Positions 42,450 to 50,861 of a DNA stretch of 64,000 nucleotides are shown piece by piece. Source of the stretch: JBFMHP01 sp040752855. GTDB lineage: Bacteria > Pseudomonadota > Gammaproteobacteria > RBG-16-57-12. The stretch covers positions 1-64,000 of the forward strand of contig JBFMHP010000027.1 of NCBI GenBank assembly GCA_040752855.1, given 5' to 3'. The position numbers and the translations under genes were made by a program. How positions within the stretch are numbered: the first letter of the stretch is position 1; the number at the start of each line of letters is the position of its first letter. The notes beneath the pieces were generated by a model that ran no database searches, was not told where the DNA came from, and was given only the letters and a program-made list of their open reading frames with translations.

Positions 42450-43390
42450 GTCAGCTTGCGCCGCTCCGCGATGAGCTCGGCGAGGATGGCAATGGCGATC
42501 TCGGGTGGGGTACGGCTGCCGATATCAAGGCCCACCGGGCCGTGCAGTCTGGCCACGTGTTCCGGGGTGAGATCGAGTTGCAGCAGGCGGGCCTTGCGCT
42601 GTGCGCTGGTGGCGCGCGAGCCGATGGCGCCCACATAGAAGGCGGGCGATTTCAGCGCCTCCATCAGACCCATATCGTCGAGACGCGGATCGTGCGCCAG
42701 CGCCACGATGGCACAGTGCGGATCGATGTTCAGGGTCTGGATCAGATCGTCGGGCATGTCGCGGCGCAGGGTTACGCCGGGCAGATCCCAAGAGGCGGCA
42801 AATTCCTCGCGCGGATCGCATACCGTGACGGCAAAACCCAGCGGCTGGGCGAACTGGCAGGAATAGCGCGCCACGTCGTTTGCGCCGATGAGGATAAGCC
42901 GCCAGTCGGGACCGAAGCGGTGCTCCAGCATTTCGCCATCGAAGTGCACTGCGGTGGATGTCGCGCCGGAGCGCAGCCGGATCGTGCCGGTGGGCAGATC
43001 GAGGATACGCGTGATATGTCCGCCGGCGTCCAAGGTCTCTATGATGGAGCGCAGCGGCGCCGGATCACGCACGGGTTCCATGACCAGCTCGATGGCGGCG
43101 CCGCACGGGATCCGCAGCCGGTCGCGGTCTGTGGCACTGGCGCCATAGGTGACGACGCACGGCGCGTGCAACGGCGACGCGGCGAGCCGCCCCAGCAGGT
43201 CTTCTTCAACGCAACCGCCGGAGACCGAGCCGGCGATGCGGCCATCGCCACTGATCGCCATCAGGGACCCGGGCGGGCGGGGTGAGGCGCCCCAGGTGCG
43301 CACGACGGTCACCAGGGTCGCCGGAATGCCCGACTCGATCCATGCGAGGGCCGTGCGCAGCACCATGGTTTGCGTATCGTCCGGGCGCAT
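42446..43390 (-). CDS. xdhC: XdhC/CoxF-family molybdenum hydroxylase maturation factor
   Basis: The 314-residue product has the XdhC N-terminal domain (TWGASPRPPGSLMAISGDGRIAGSVSGGCVEEDL) and a C-terminal Rossmann-type domain with LILIGANDVARY and VGAIGSRATSAQRKARL, then GLDIGSRTPPEIAIAILAEL. XdhC proteins bind molybdenum cofactor, protect it and help insert the terminal sulfido ligand before delivery to the enzyme. It starts three bases after the stop of the large-subunit gene and overlaps mocA, so iorA-iorB-xdhC-mocA form one operon on the minus strand. Confidence 0.93.
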   Translation of the reverse strand: MRPDDTQTMVLRTALAWIESGIPATLVTVVRTWGASPRPPGSLMAISGDGRIAGSVSGGCVEEDLLGRLAASPLHAPCVVTYGASATDRDRLRIPCGAAIELVMEPVRDPAPLRSIIETLDAGGHITRILDLPTGTIRLRSGATSTAVHFDGEMLEHRFGPDWRLILIGANDVARYSCQFAQPLGFAVTVCDPREEFAASWDLPGVTLRRDMPDDLIQTLNIDPHCAIVALAHDPRLDDMGLMEALKSPAFYVGAIGSRATSAQRKARLLQLDLTPEHVARLHGPVGLDIGSRTPPEIAIAILAELIAERRKLT

Positions 43391-43393
43391 GGG

Positions 43394-45532
43394 TTACGAA
43401 GTGATCAGATCCGCCGGCAGGATCGGCAGTTTCCGCACCCGGACCCCGGTCGCCACGTAGAGGGCATTGGCGATGGCGGGCGCGATGGGTGGAACGCCGA
43501 CCTCCCCGATGCCCCCCGGGGCCTCGGTGCTGGGGACGATATGCACGTCGATCAGCGGCGTCTCATCCATCCGCAGCAGCGGGAAGTCGTGAAAATTGGC
43601 CTGCTGCACGCGGCCCTTGCCGATGGTGATGGCGCCCTTGAGGGTGGCGGTCATGCCGAAGATGATGCCGCCTTCGAGTTGTGCCCGGACGGTGTCGGGA
43701 TTGACCACGATGCCGCAGTCGACCGCGCACACCACCCGATGCACGCGGACGCCGCCCTGCGTGTCGACCGAGACCTCCGCCACCTGCGCCACGTGACTGC
43801 CGAAACATGAGGCGTAGGCGATGCCTTGATGCCGGTTCCCGGGCCCGGTGCTGCCCCAGCCCGCCTTTTCCGCTGCGAGCTTAGTTACCGCCGCCGCCCG
43901 GGGCGACTGCGCCAGCAGTTTCAGCCTGAAATGATAAGGGTCCTGTCTTGCCGCCGCGGCCAGCTCATCGATGAAGCTCTCGACGATGAAACCGTTCTGC
44001 GAATGCCCCACCGAGCGCCACGAACCCACCGGCACCGGATGGTCCGCCTGGCTGAATCGCACCCGGAAGTTCGGCATGGGGTAGGGCAGATGCGTGGCGC
44101 CGCCGCTCGATTTGCCGAGCGAATCGCCCACGATGTGGTGCTCCCACGATACGATGTTGCCGCTCGCATCGAGGGATGCAGTCAGGCGATTGTAGGTCGC
44201 CGGCCGGTAATGGTCATGCTGGATGTCTTCTTCGCGGGTCCAGATCAACTTGACCGGCGCACCGACCGCCTTGGAGATCTGCACCGCCTCGGCCACGAAA
44301 TCCTGGTCGAGGCGCCGGCCGAATCCGCCGCCGAGCAGGGTGGTGTTGACCTGGACGTCTTGCAGCGGCGCACGATCGATCTTGCGGCGCAGCTTGTTCA
44401 GGAATTCCCGGGGACGCGACAGTCCCTCGGCGGCCGCCACCTCCTGGGCCGCGCTGGGCGACTGGGTCGGGACCCACACCTCGCAGCGGCCGTCGTGGAC
44501 GTAGGCGGTGCAGTTCATGGGCTCCATCGTGGCGTGGGCTTGAAACGGCGCCTCGTAGACGGCGCGGAGGGTTTGCACTGCCGGCGCGGCGGGGGCGGAC
44601 TCTTCGCGCACGATCTCACCGGCATCGGATTCGGCCAGCGCGGCGAACCGCGCGAAGATCGCCCCTTGATCGAGCGTTGCGTGCGGGCCTTCGTCCCACT
44701 CGATCGTGAGCGCGTCGGCACCCTGTTTCGCGGCCCAGAAATGGTCGGCGACCACGGCCACACCCGACTCGATGACGACCACATGCCGCACGCCGGGAAC
44801 CTGGCGGGCGCGGCTCTCGTCGAGGCGCGCCAATCTGCCGCCGAACACCGGGCAGTGCCGGATGGTGGCCACGAGCATGCCCGGCACGTTGACATCGATG
44901 CCAAAGATCGCGCTGCCGGTGGTCTTGGCCACGCAGTCGGTGGGCAGCGGGTTGCTGCCGATCAGACGGAATTGCTCCGGCTGCTTGAGCGTGACTTCAG
45001 CGGGCACCGGCTGGCGCGCCGCATCATCGCAGAGTTCCCGGTAAGAAAACTGCCGCCCGCTCGGCGCATGGACGACCGCGCCGTTTTCCGCGCGGCATTC
45101 CGCAACCGGCACCGCCCATTTTGTTGCCGCCGCGGCGATGAGCATCATGCGTGCGGTGGCCCCGGCGCGGCGCAACACATCCCAGCCTTGGCGTACGCTG
45201 GTGCTGCCGCCGGTCGATTGTGATCCGAATTCCTCGCTGAGGGGTGCGCGCTCGATGGTGATCGCATCCAGGCTGACTTCGAGTTCCTCCGCGATCAACA
45301 TCGGGATGGAGGTCATCACGCCCTGGCCCATCTCCGACTCGGCGAGAAACACCGTCACCCCGCGCGTGCGCGAGATGGCAAGCCAGGCGTTGGGGCGGAA
45401 TACGGCCTCGCCGGCCGGCGTGGCGCCATTGCGGCCGCAACCCGGCAGCGTGAAACCGAGCGTCAATCCTCCGGTGGTGGCCGCGGTCAGCTTGATGAAC
45501 TGGCGGCGCGTCATGTCGAACGGGCCGCTCAT
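43394..45532 (-). CDS. Xanthine dehydrogenase-family molybdopterin-binding subunit, IorB-like, Tat-exported
   Basis: The 712-residue product starts MSGPFDMTRRQFIKLTAATT with a twin-arginine signal (RRQFIK) and a hydrophobic stretch. The body matches the isoquinoline 1-oxidoreductase large subunit type, in which the two molybdenum-binding domains are followed by LLGGGFGRRLDQDFVAEAV. It also has GSWRSVGHSQNGFIVESFID and the catalytic glutamate in GGIGEVGVPPIAPAIANAL. It acts with the 2Fe-2S protein encoded just upstream. No FAD subunit is present, typical of IorAB-like enzymes that pass electrons to a cytochrome or quinone. Substrate is unknown (aldehyde or N-heterocycle). The start overlaps the iorA-like stop (ATGA). 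Confidence 0.9.
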   Translation of the reverse strand: MSGPFDMTRRQFIKLTAATTGGLTLGFTLPGCGRNGATPAGEAVFRPNAWLAISRTRGVTVFLAESEMGQGVMTSIPMLIAEELEVSLDAITIERAPLSEEFGSQSTGGSTSVRQGWDVLRRAGATARMMLIAAAATKWAVPVAECRAENGAVVHAPSGRQFSYRELCDDAARQPVPAEVTLKQPEQFRLIGSNPLPTDCVAKTTGSAIFGIDVNVPGMLVATIRHCPVFGGRLARLDESRARQVPGVRHVVVIESGVAVVADHFWAAKQGADALTIEWDEGPHATLDQGAIFARFAALAESDAGEIVREESAPAAPAVQTLRAVYEAPFQAHATMEPMNCTAYVHDGRCEVWVPTQSPSAAQEVAAAEGLSRPREFLNKLRRKIDRAPLQDVQVNTTLLGGGFGRRLDQDFVAEAVQISKAVGAPVKLIWTREEDIQHDHYRPATYNRLTASLDASGNIVSWEHHIVGDSLGKSSGGATHLPYPMPNFRVRFSQADHPVPVGSWRSVGHSQNGFIVESFIDELAAAARQDPYHFRLKLLAQSPRAAAVTKLAAEKAGWGSTGPGNRHQGIAYASCFGSHVAQVAEVSVDTQGGVRVHRVVCAVDCGIVVNPDTVRAQLEGGIIFGMTATLKGAITIGKGRVQQANFHDFPLLRMDETPLIDVHIVPSTEAPGGIGEVGVPPIAPAIANALYVATGVRVRKLPILPADLITS

Positions 45533-46008
45533 GACGGTGCATCGCCCTGATCGTGCGCGGCGCGCTGGATGGCGCGCCGCACGCGCGGGTAGGTGCCGCA
45601 GCGGCACAATACCCGCGACATGGCGCGGTCGATGTCGTTGTCATCGGGCGCCGCGGTTTCCGCCAGCAGCGCCGCGGCGGCCATGATCTGGCCGGACTGG
45701 CAATAGCCGCACTGCGGCACGCGTTCGTCACGCCAGGCGCGCTGCACCGGGTGGTCGCCGGTGTCAGAGAGTCCCTCGATGGTGGTGATGTGCCGGCCGG
45801 CCGCATCGGCCACCGGCAGCGTGCAGGAGGTGACCGCCTTGCCGTCGATGTGCACCAGGCAAGTACCGCAGGCGCCGATGCCGCAGCTGTATTTGGTGCC
45901 GGTCAACCCGATGAGGTCGCGCAGCACCCACAACAGGGGCATGCCGGGGTCTGCCTCGATCTCATGGAGCCGATCGTTGATATGCAGTTTGAACAACTGT
46001 CGAGTCAT
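45529..46008 (-). CDS. [2Fe-2S] subunit of molybdenum hydroxylase, IorA-like
   Basis: The 159-residue product has the two cluster domains of xanthine-oxidase-family iron-sulfur subunits. The plant-ferredoxin type cluster is in KYSCGIGACGTCLVHIDG with a further Cys in VTSCTLPV. The all-helical domain has PQCGYCQSGQIMAAAALL and SRVLCRCGTYPR. It would relay electrons from molybdenum to an external acceptor. It lacks its own export signal, so it would travel with the Tat-carrying partner. ATG 46008 is chosen for the family start and GGAG nine bases upstream. Confidence 0.92.
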   Translation of the reverse strand: MTRQLFKLHINDRLHEIEADPGMPLLWVLRDLIGLTGTKYSCGIGACGTCLVHIDGKAVTSCTLPVADAAGRHITTIEGLSDTGDHPVQRAWRDERVPQCGYCQSGQIMAAAALLAETAAPDDNDIDRAMSRVLCRCGTYPRVRRAIQRAAHDQGDAPS

Positions 46009-46203
46009 GTTAACCATCTCCATCGGTTCAGCGGTTGTGGCGCCAGTCGTCGATGCACGGGATGATAGCAAATAATGTAAATGCCGGATAAGGCAGCGCG
46101 GCCGCAGTCCAGTGCCCGGCTTTATGTGAAAGATGCTGAACCACGAGCGTGATTGGCGTATCATGCGCCTTTTTATCATCTCCAGCGAAAGACCTCACGC
46201 GTT

Positions 46204-46989
46204 ATGACCCTGTTGCTTATCGTTTTATTCTGCCTGATCGGCGGCCTGCTCAGCGTGGTTGCCGCCTCGGCGTTTCTGCTGATCGGCGACGGGGTGCGCG
46301 TGCGGCTGCTGCCGCACCTGGTCAGTTACGCCATCGGCGCGCTGCTGGGCGCCGCGTTCCTCGGTCTGCTGCCGCACGCGCTGGAGTCGCCCGGCATCGA
46401 GGAGGCGCACGGCATTACGTTCGCGGTGCTGCTCGGCGTGCTGGGATTTTTCCTGCTGGAGAAGATGGTGCTGTGGCGCCATTGTCACTCGACGCATTGC
46501 GAGGCGCATGCGCCGGAGGAGGGTCATCACCACCCCCATCCGTCCCCGGCCGGATCGCTGGTGGTGGTCGGCGATACCATCCACAATTTCGTCGACGGCG
46601 TGCTGATCGCGGCGGCATTTTTGACCGACACCCACTTGGGCATCGTCACGGCGCTGGCCGTGGCGGCCCACGAGATCCCGCAAGAGCTGGGGGATTTCGT
46701 GATCCTCCTCAATAGCGGCTACACCCGCGCCAAGGCGCTGGCGCTGAACATTCTCTCCTCTCTGGGCACCGTGGTCGGCGGCGTGCTGGCCTACTTCGCG
46801 CTGCGCGAGGTAGAAGCCTGGTTGCCGTATATCCTCGCCGTCGCCGCGGCCAGTTTCATCTATGTGGCCGTGGCCGATCTCATCCCGGGTCTGCACAAAA
46901 AGGTGCAACTGAGCGCCACACTCCAGCAGGGATTGTTGATCGCCTCTGGCGTGCTCACCATCTACATCGCGCACAGCACCTTGCATTGA
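46204..46989 (+). CDS. ZIP-family divalent metal transporter
   Basis: The 261-residue protein has eight predicted membrane helices. A His-rich cytoplasmic loop (RHCHSTHCEAHAPEEGHHHP, about residues 98-117) lies between helices 3 and 4. Helix 4 has VVVGDTIHNFVDGVLIAAAF and helix 5 has VAAHEIPQELGDFVILLNSG; these H-N-x-x-D-G and H-E-x-x-x-E residues are the ZIP binuclear metal site. It most likely imports zinc or iron. The ATG at 46204 gives the usual short N-terminus. No Zur or Fur box was recognised upstream. Confidence 0.92.
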   Translation: MTLLLIVLFCLIGGLLSVVAASAFLLIGDGVRVRLLPHLVSYAIGALLGAAFLGLLPHALESPGIEEAHGITFAVLLGVLGFFLLEKMVLWRHCHSTHCEAHAPEEGHHHPHPSPAGSLVVVGDTIHNFVDGVLIAAAFLTDTHLGIVTALAVAAHEIPQELGDFVILLNSGYTRAKALALNILSSLGTVVGGVLAYFALREVEAWLPYILAVAAASFIYVAVADLIPGLHKKVQLSATLQQGLLIASGVLTIYIAHSTLH

Positions 46990-47038
46990 GCGCCGCGGTT
47001 GCAGTAGCTTGGGTCAAAATCTTCAAAGGGTTCATGCG

Positions 47039-47563
47039 ATGACGAAATGGTATATGTTGACGCTGGTCGGCAAGGACCGGTCCGGGATCGTGGCAAAAGT
47101 AACCGCGGCCCTCTATGACGGCGGCTGCAATCTCGGCGAGGCCTCCATGATGCGGCTGGGCGGTAATTTCACCATCATGCTGATGGTGCAGACCACGCAC
47201 AAGGTCAAGGAACTCACCGACATGCTGGAGCCAGTGGTCGATTCGCTCGGACTCAGCCTGCATGTCGACCAGATCGAAGGCCGGCTGCACGACCATCCGA
47301 TTCCGAATGTGCGCATCACGGTGTTTGGCGCGGATCGCGCCGGCATCGTCGCGCACGTCACCGGCGTGCTGGCCGAGACCGGGTTCAATATCTTGGATCT
47401 CACCTCCGATGTCGCCGGCAGTATCGAGAAGCCCATCTACGTCATGCAGATCGAAGGCACCTCGCACGAGGGAATCGACACCCTGCGCAAGGCGCTGGCC
47501 TTCATCAAACAGGAAGACGGCATTGAGGTGCGCGTTGAAGAGCTGGAAACCTTGATAGGCTGA
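47039..47563 (+). CDS. gcvR: Double-ACT-domain protein, GcvR-like
   Basis: The 174-residue product consists of two ACT domains: TKWYMLTLVGKDRSGIVAKV at the start and VRITVFGADRAGIVAHVTGV at about residue 93. This is the layout of GcvR, which in E. coli restrains GcvA at the glycine cleavage operon. No gcv genes are nearby, so the regulatory target is inferred from family only. AAAGGG lies about nine bases before ATG 47039. def follows two bases after the stop. Confidence 0.8.
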   Translation: MTKWYMLTLVGKDRSGIVAKVTAALYDGGCNLGEASMMRLGGNFTIMLMVQTTHKVKELTDMLEPVVDSLGLSLHVDQIEGRLHDHPIPNVRITVFGADRAGIVAHVTGVLAETGFNILDLTSDVAGSIEKPIYVMQIEGTSHEGIDTLRKALAFIKQEDGIEVRVEELETLIG

Positions 47564-47565
47564 CG

Positions 47566-48066
47566 ATGGCATTGCTGGAGATACTTACCTTTCCGGATGA
47601 GCGCCTCAAGCGCGTCAGCGATCCGGTGACGGTCTTCGATGAGGAACTGCGCGCCTTCATCCGCGCGCTCGACGAGACCCGCCTGCATGCGCCCGGCTGC
47701 GTGGGTATAGCCGCGCCGCAGGTCGGGCGCACGCAGCGCATTGTCATCGTCGATTTGACCGGGAAGAAGATGTCGCATCACGGTCACATGGTGTTGATCA
47801 ATCCGGAGATCCTGAGTTGGGACGGCATGGCGGCGGGGCGCGAGGGTTGTCTCTCGGTGCCGGATTTTACCGGCAACGTGATTCGCGCCGAGCGCATCAC
47901 GCTCACGGCCTGTGATGTTGGCGGCGAGGAGCGGCGGTATGAATTCGAGGGCTTCGAGGCGCGCGCGGTGCAGCACGAGCTGGATCATCTGGATGGGCTG
48001 CTGTTTCTCGATCGGCTGGTGAGCCGTACCAAGGATCTGTTCCGGCGCAAGGTCTACCAGAAATAA
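47566..48066 (+). CDS. def: Peptide deformylase
   Basis: Def removes the formyl group from nascent proteins. The 166-residue product has all three motifs: GCVGIAAPQVG (motif 1), EGCLSVP (motif 2, metal Cys) and QHELDHLDG (motif 3, HExxH). It is not in the usual def-fmt pair but downstream of a GcvR-like gene, so it may be a second deformylase copy. It converges with the DUF3579 gene with only three bases between stops. Confidence 0.96.
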   Translation: MALLEILTFPDERLKRVSDPVTVFDEELRAFIRALDETRLHAPGCVGIAAPQVGRTQRIVIVDLTGKKMSHHGHMVLINPEILSWDGMAAGREGCLSVPDFTGNVIRAERITLTACDVGGEERRYEFEGFEARAVQHELDHLDGLLFLDRLVSRTKDLFRRKVYQK

Positions 48067-48069
48067 AGG

Positions 48070-48345
48070 CTATCTCGCTTGCGGATAGTTAAGCACCGAC
48101 AGCTTGTTGGCCTTGGCGAAATGCAGGATATAGCTGAACATCTCCGGATGGAGCTGTTCGACCGAGGGATCGATCGAGACGCACTTGATGCCGTTGATGG
48201 TGAGGGGGTGCAGTAAGGGCGAATAGTTGATGCGGTGATCACGCCCATATTTGGACAGGGCGCCGCACATGCGCTCCGCCCAGTCGCTCGGCCGGAATTG
48301 GCGCCCGTCGGTGGTGATCCCCTCGATGATGATTCGCTCAGACAT
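48070..48345 (-). CDS. DUF3579 family protein
   Basis: The 91-residue product (MSERIIIEGITTDGRQFRPS, DWAERMCGALSKYGRD) matches the DUF3579 family found in beta- and gammaproteobacteria. The W-A-E-R-x-C/L and P-x-x-x-x-G-x-K-C-V blocks (PLTINGIKCVSIDP) are the conserved parts. Function is unknown. It is soluble, with no signal or membrane segment. It lies between convergent def and divergent ilvI. Confidence 0.85.
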   Translation of the reverse strand: MSERIIIEGITTDGRQFRPSDWAERMCGALSKYGRDHRINYSPLLHPLTINGIKCVSIDPSVEQLHPEMFSYILHFAKANKLSVLNYPQAR

Positions 48346-48506
48346 GCTATCTACGACGGCTGTGGAGCCGTAAACTTTAATTGCCGCGCATCATCGCATA
48401 ATTCCCCCGACATTTGTAGTGTCGCAGGGAAAGTCGTCTTGAATTTCACAATAATTCACCATTCATGCGTCGGGCCATTTCACGATGTGAATGATGAATT
48501 TAGGCT

Positions 48507-48536
48507 TTGTCATTTCATCCCCGCGCAGAATATAAT
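48507..48536 (+). promoter_or_regulatory. Candidate ilvI promoter
   Basis: TTGTCA (48507-48512), an 18-base spacer and a perfect TATAAT (48531-48536) form a strong sigma-70-type promoter about 60 bases before the ilvI start. I see no leader peptide rich in Ile, Leu or Val in the roughly 55-base leader, so attenuation as in E. coli ilvB or ilvG is unlikely here. Confidence 0.7.
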
Positions 48537-48597
48537 CCCGAGTTTAGATATCGAAAATTCATGCCCGTTGCGGGTAATCGAGCAGGGGAGACAGTGT

Positions 48598-50292
48598 GTG
48601 GAATTGACCGGTGCCGACATTCTGGTTCGTTGTTTGGCAGACGAAGGCGTCGACTATTTGTTTGGCTATCCTGGCGGGGCGGTGCTGCATATCTATGATT
48701 CGCTCTACAAACAGGACAAGGTCAATCATATCTTGGTGCGCCATGAGCAGGCGGCCACCCATGCGGCCGATGGTTATGCGCGCTCGACCGGCAAGCCCGG
48801 CGTGGTGCTGGTAACCTCCGGCCCCGGCGCGACCAATGCCGTGACCGGCATCGCCACGGCCTATATGGATTCCATTCCGATGGTGGTGATCACGGGCCAG
48901 GTCCCGACCAGCCTCATCGGCAACGACGCCTTCCAGGAGGTCGATTCGATCGGCATCACGCGCCCCTGCGTCAAACACAACTTCCTGGTCAAGGATGTCA
49001 AAGATCTCGCAGTCACGCTGAAAAAGGCCTTTTACATTGCGACGACCGGCCGCCCCGGCCCCGTGGTCGTGGACATCCCTAAGGATGTCACCGCGGCCAA
49101 GACCGAGTACCACTATCCGAAGAAGGTCGAGATCCGCTCCTATAACCCGACCACCAAGGGTCACCCCAAGCAGATCAAGCGGGCGGTGGAGCTGATGCTT
49201 TCGGCCAAGCGCCCGATGATTTACACCGGCGGCGGTGTGATCCTGGACGATGCCTCCAAACAGCTCGTGGAGATGACGCGGCTGCTGGGCTATCCCATCA
49301 CTAACACTCTGATGGGCCTGGGCGCCTATCCGGCCTCCGACAAGCAGTTCCTCGGCATGCTGGGCATGCACGGCACTTATGAAGCCAATATGGCGATGCA
49401 CCACTGCGATGTGCTGATCGCCATCGGTGCGCGCTTCGATGACCGCGTGACTGGCAACGTCAAGAAATTCTGCCCGGACGCGCGGATCGTCCATGTCGAC
49501 GTGGACCCCTCGTCGATCTCCAAGAACGTGAAGGTCGATGTGCCGATCGTCGGCACCGTCGGCAGCGTGCTCAAGGAGATGCTGAAGATTCTCAAAGAGG
49601 AAGGCGGCGCGCCTGACAAGGAGGCGCTTGCCGCCTGGTGGAAGCTGATCAGTGAATGGCGCGCGATGAACTGCCTGAAGTATGAGCAGAGCAGTGAAGT
49701 GATCAAGCCGCAATACGTCGTGCAGATGCTGCACAAGGTGACCAAGGGGGATGCCTACGTCTGCTCGGATGTCGGCCAGCACCAGATGTTCGCCGCGCAG
49801 TTCTACGGCTTCGACAAGCCGCGCCGCTGGATCAATTCCGGCGGCCTCGGTACAATGGGCTTCGGTCTGCCGGCGGCGATGGGCGTGCAGTTCGCCTTCC
49901 CGGATGCCAAGGTGGCGTGCGTCACGGGCGAGGGCAGCATCCAGATGAATATCCAGGAGCTCTCGACCTGCAAGCAGTACGGATTGCCGATCAAGATCGT
50001 CAATCTCAATAACCGCTATCTGGGCATGGTCCGGCAGTGGCAGGAGTTTTTCTACGACCGGCGCTATTCCATGTCCTACATGGACGCCTTGCCGGATTTC
50101 GTCAAGCTCGCCGAGAGTTACGGCCATGTCGGCATGCGCATCGAAAAACCCTCTGATGTCGAAGGGGCGCTGATCGAGGCCTTCAAGCTGAAAGACCGCT
50201 TGGTGTTTCTGGACTTCATCACCGATCAACAAGAAAACGTCTATCCCATGATTCCTGCCGGTGCAGGTCTCAATGAAATGATTTTGGTGTAA
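48598..50292 (+). CDS. ilvI: Acetolactate synthase, large subunit
   Basis: The enzyme condenses pyruvate with pyruvate or 2-ketobutyrate, the first common step to valine, leucine and isoleucine. From GTG 48598 the product has 564 residues. It begins VELTGADILVRCLADEGVDY and continues LFGYPGGAVLHIYD, with the TPP-activating Glu50 in RHEQAATHAADGYAR. The C-terminal ThDP site is GEGSIQMNIQELSTCKQYGL plus NNRYLGMVRQW. AGGGGAGA lies eight bases upstream of GTG. The frame is open to 48235, but that extension is non-homologous and would span the promoter. The regulatory subunit gene follows two bases later. Confidence 0.96.
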   Translation: MELTGADILVRCLADEGVDYLFGYPGGAVLHIYDSLYKQDKVNHILVRHEQAATHAADGYARSTGKPGVVLVTSGPGATNAVTGIATAYMDSIPMVVITGQVPTSLIGNDAFQEVDSIGITRPCVKHNFLVKDVKDLAVTLKKAFYIATTGRPGPVVVDIPKDVTAAKTEYHYPKKVEIRSYNPTTKGHPKQIKRAVELMLSAKRPMIYTGGGVILDDASKQLVEMTRLLGYPITNTLMGLGAYPASDKQFLGMLGMHGTYEANMAMHHCDVLIAIGARFDDRVTGNVKKFCPDARIVHVDVDPSSISKNVKVDVPIVGTVGSVLKEMLKILKEEGGAPDKEALAAWWKLISEWRAMNCLKYEQSSEVIKPQYVVQMLHKVTKGDAYVCSDVGQHQMFAAQFYGFDKPRRWINSGGLGTMGFGLPAAMGVQFAFPDAKVACVTGEGSIQMNIQELSTCKQYGLPIKIVNLNNRYLGMVRQWQEFFYDRRYSMSYMDALPDFVKLAESYGHVGMRIEKPSDVEGALIEAFKLKDRLVFLDFITDQQENVYPMIPAGAGLNEMILV

Positions 50293-50294
50293 CT

Positions 50295-50789
50295 ATGCGG
50301 CACATCATATCGATACTCCTGGAAAACGAGTCGGGTGCGCTGTCGCGCGTGGTAGGGCTGTTTTCGGCCCGCGGCTACAATATCGAATCGCTGAGCGTGG
50401 CGCCGACCGAGGACCCGTCGCTTTCACGCATGACGATTGTCACGCGCGGGTCGGACGAGATCATCGAGCAGATCGTCAAACAGCTCAACAAGCTCATCGA
50501 GGTGGTCAAGCTGATCGATCTCACCGAAGGGGCGCACATCGAGCGCGAGATGATGATGATCAAGGTCGGTACCTCCAACGGCAACGCCCGGGAAGAGGTC
50601 AAGCGCCTCGCTGATATCTTCCGCGGCCGCATCATCGATGTCAGCGATGAGACCTACACCATCGAGCTGACGGGCACGGGCGACAAGCTGGATGCCTTCA
50701 TCAGCACCCTGGGCGAAGTCCCGATCCTGGAGACCGTTCGTTCGGGGGTGTCGGCCATCTCGCGCGGACCCAAGGGGTTGGGTCTATAG
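50295..50789 (+). CDS. ilvH: Acetolactate synthase, small regulatory subunit
   Basis: IlvH confers valine feedback inhibition and full activity on the large subunit. The 164-residue product starts MRHIISILLENESGALSRVV with the N-terminal ACT domain (GLFSARGYNIESLSVAPTED) and a C-terminal ferredoxin-like domain. Length equals that of E. coli IlvH (163), rather than the short IlvN/IlvM types, which is why the pair is named ilvIH. Confidence 0.96.
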   Translation: MRHIISILLENESGALSRVVGLFSARGYNIESLSVAPTEDPSLSRMTIVTRGSDEIIEQIVKQLNKLIEVVKLIDLTEGAHIEREMMMIKVGTSNGNAREEVKRLADIFRGRIIDVSDETYTIELTGTGDKLDAFISTLGEVPILETVRSGVSAISRGPKGLGL

Positions 50790-50797
50790 GTTTTCGG

Positions 50798-50817
50798 GGA
50801 CTGGGAGTTCCCGGTCC
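50798..50817 (+). other. Hairpin between ilvH and ilvC
   Basis: GGACTGGGAGTTCCCGGTCC is a near-perfect inverted repeat with one G-T pair and a tiny loop. No T-run follows, so it is not a clear terminator. It could be a partial terminator, a processing site or a stabilising structure that sets ilvIH and ilvC levels apart. Confidence 0.45.
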
Positions 50818-50861
50818 AATTCAAGTTTTGATATTCACTTAAGTTAGAAGGAAGAGCTTCA

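Noticed and set aside
48235..48597. Upstream extension of ilvI by 121 residues
   Set aside because: The extension is not homologous to acetolactate synthases, spans a strong promoter, and a good ribosome-binding site precedes the GTG at 48598.
48559..50232. 557-residue open frame on the minus strand opposite ilvI
   Set aside because: It is the codon-bias shadow of a well supported acetolactate synthase gene and shows no domain of its own. The same applies to long minus-strand frames opposite rluD, motA, leuC and miaA.
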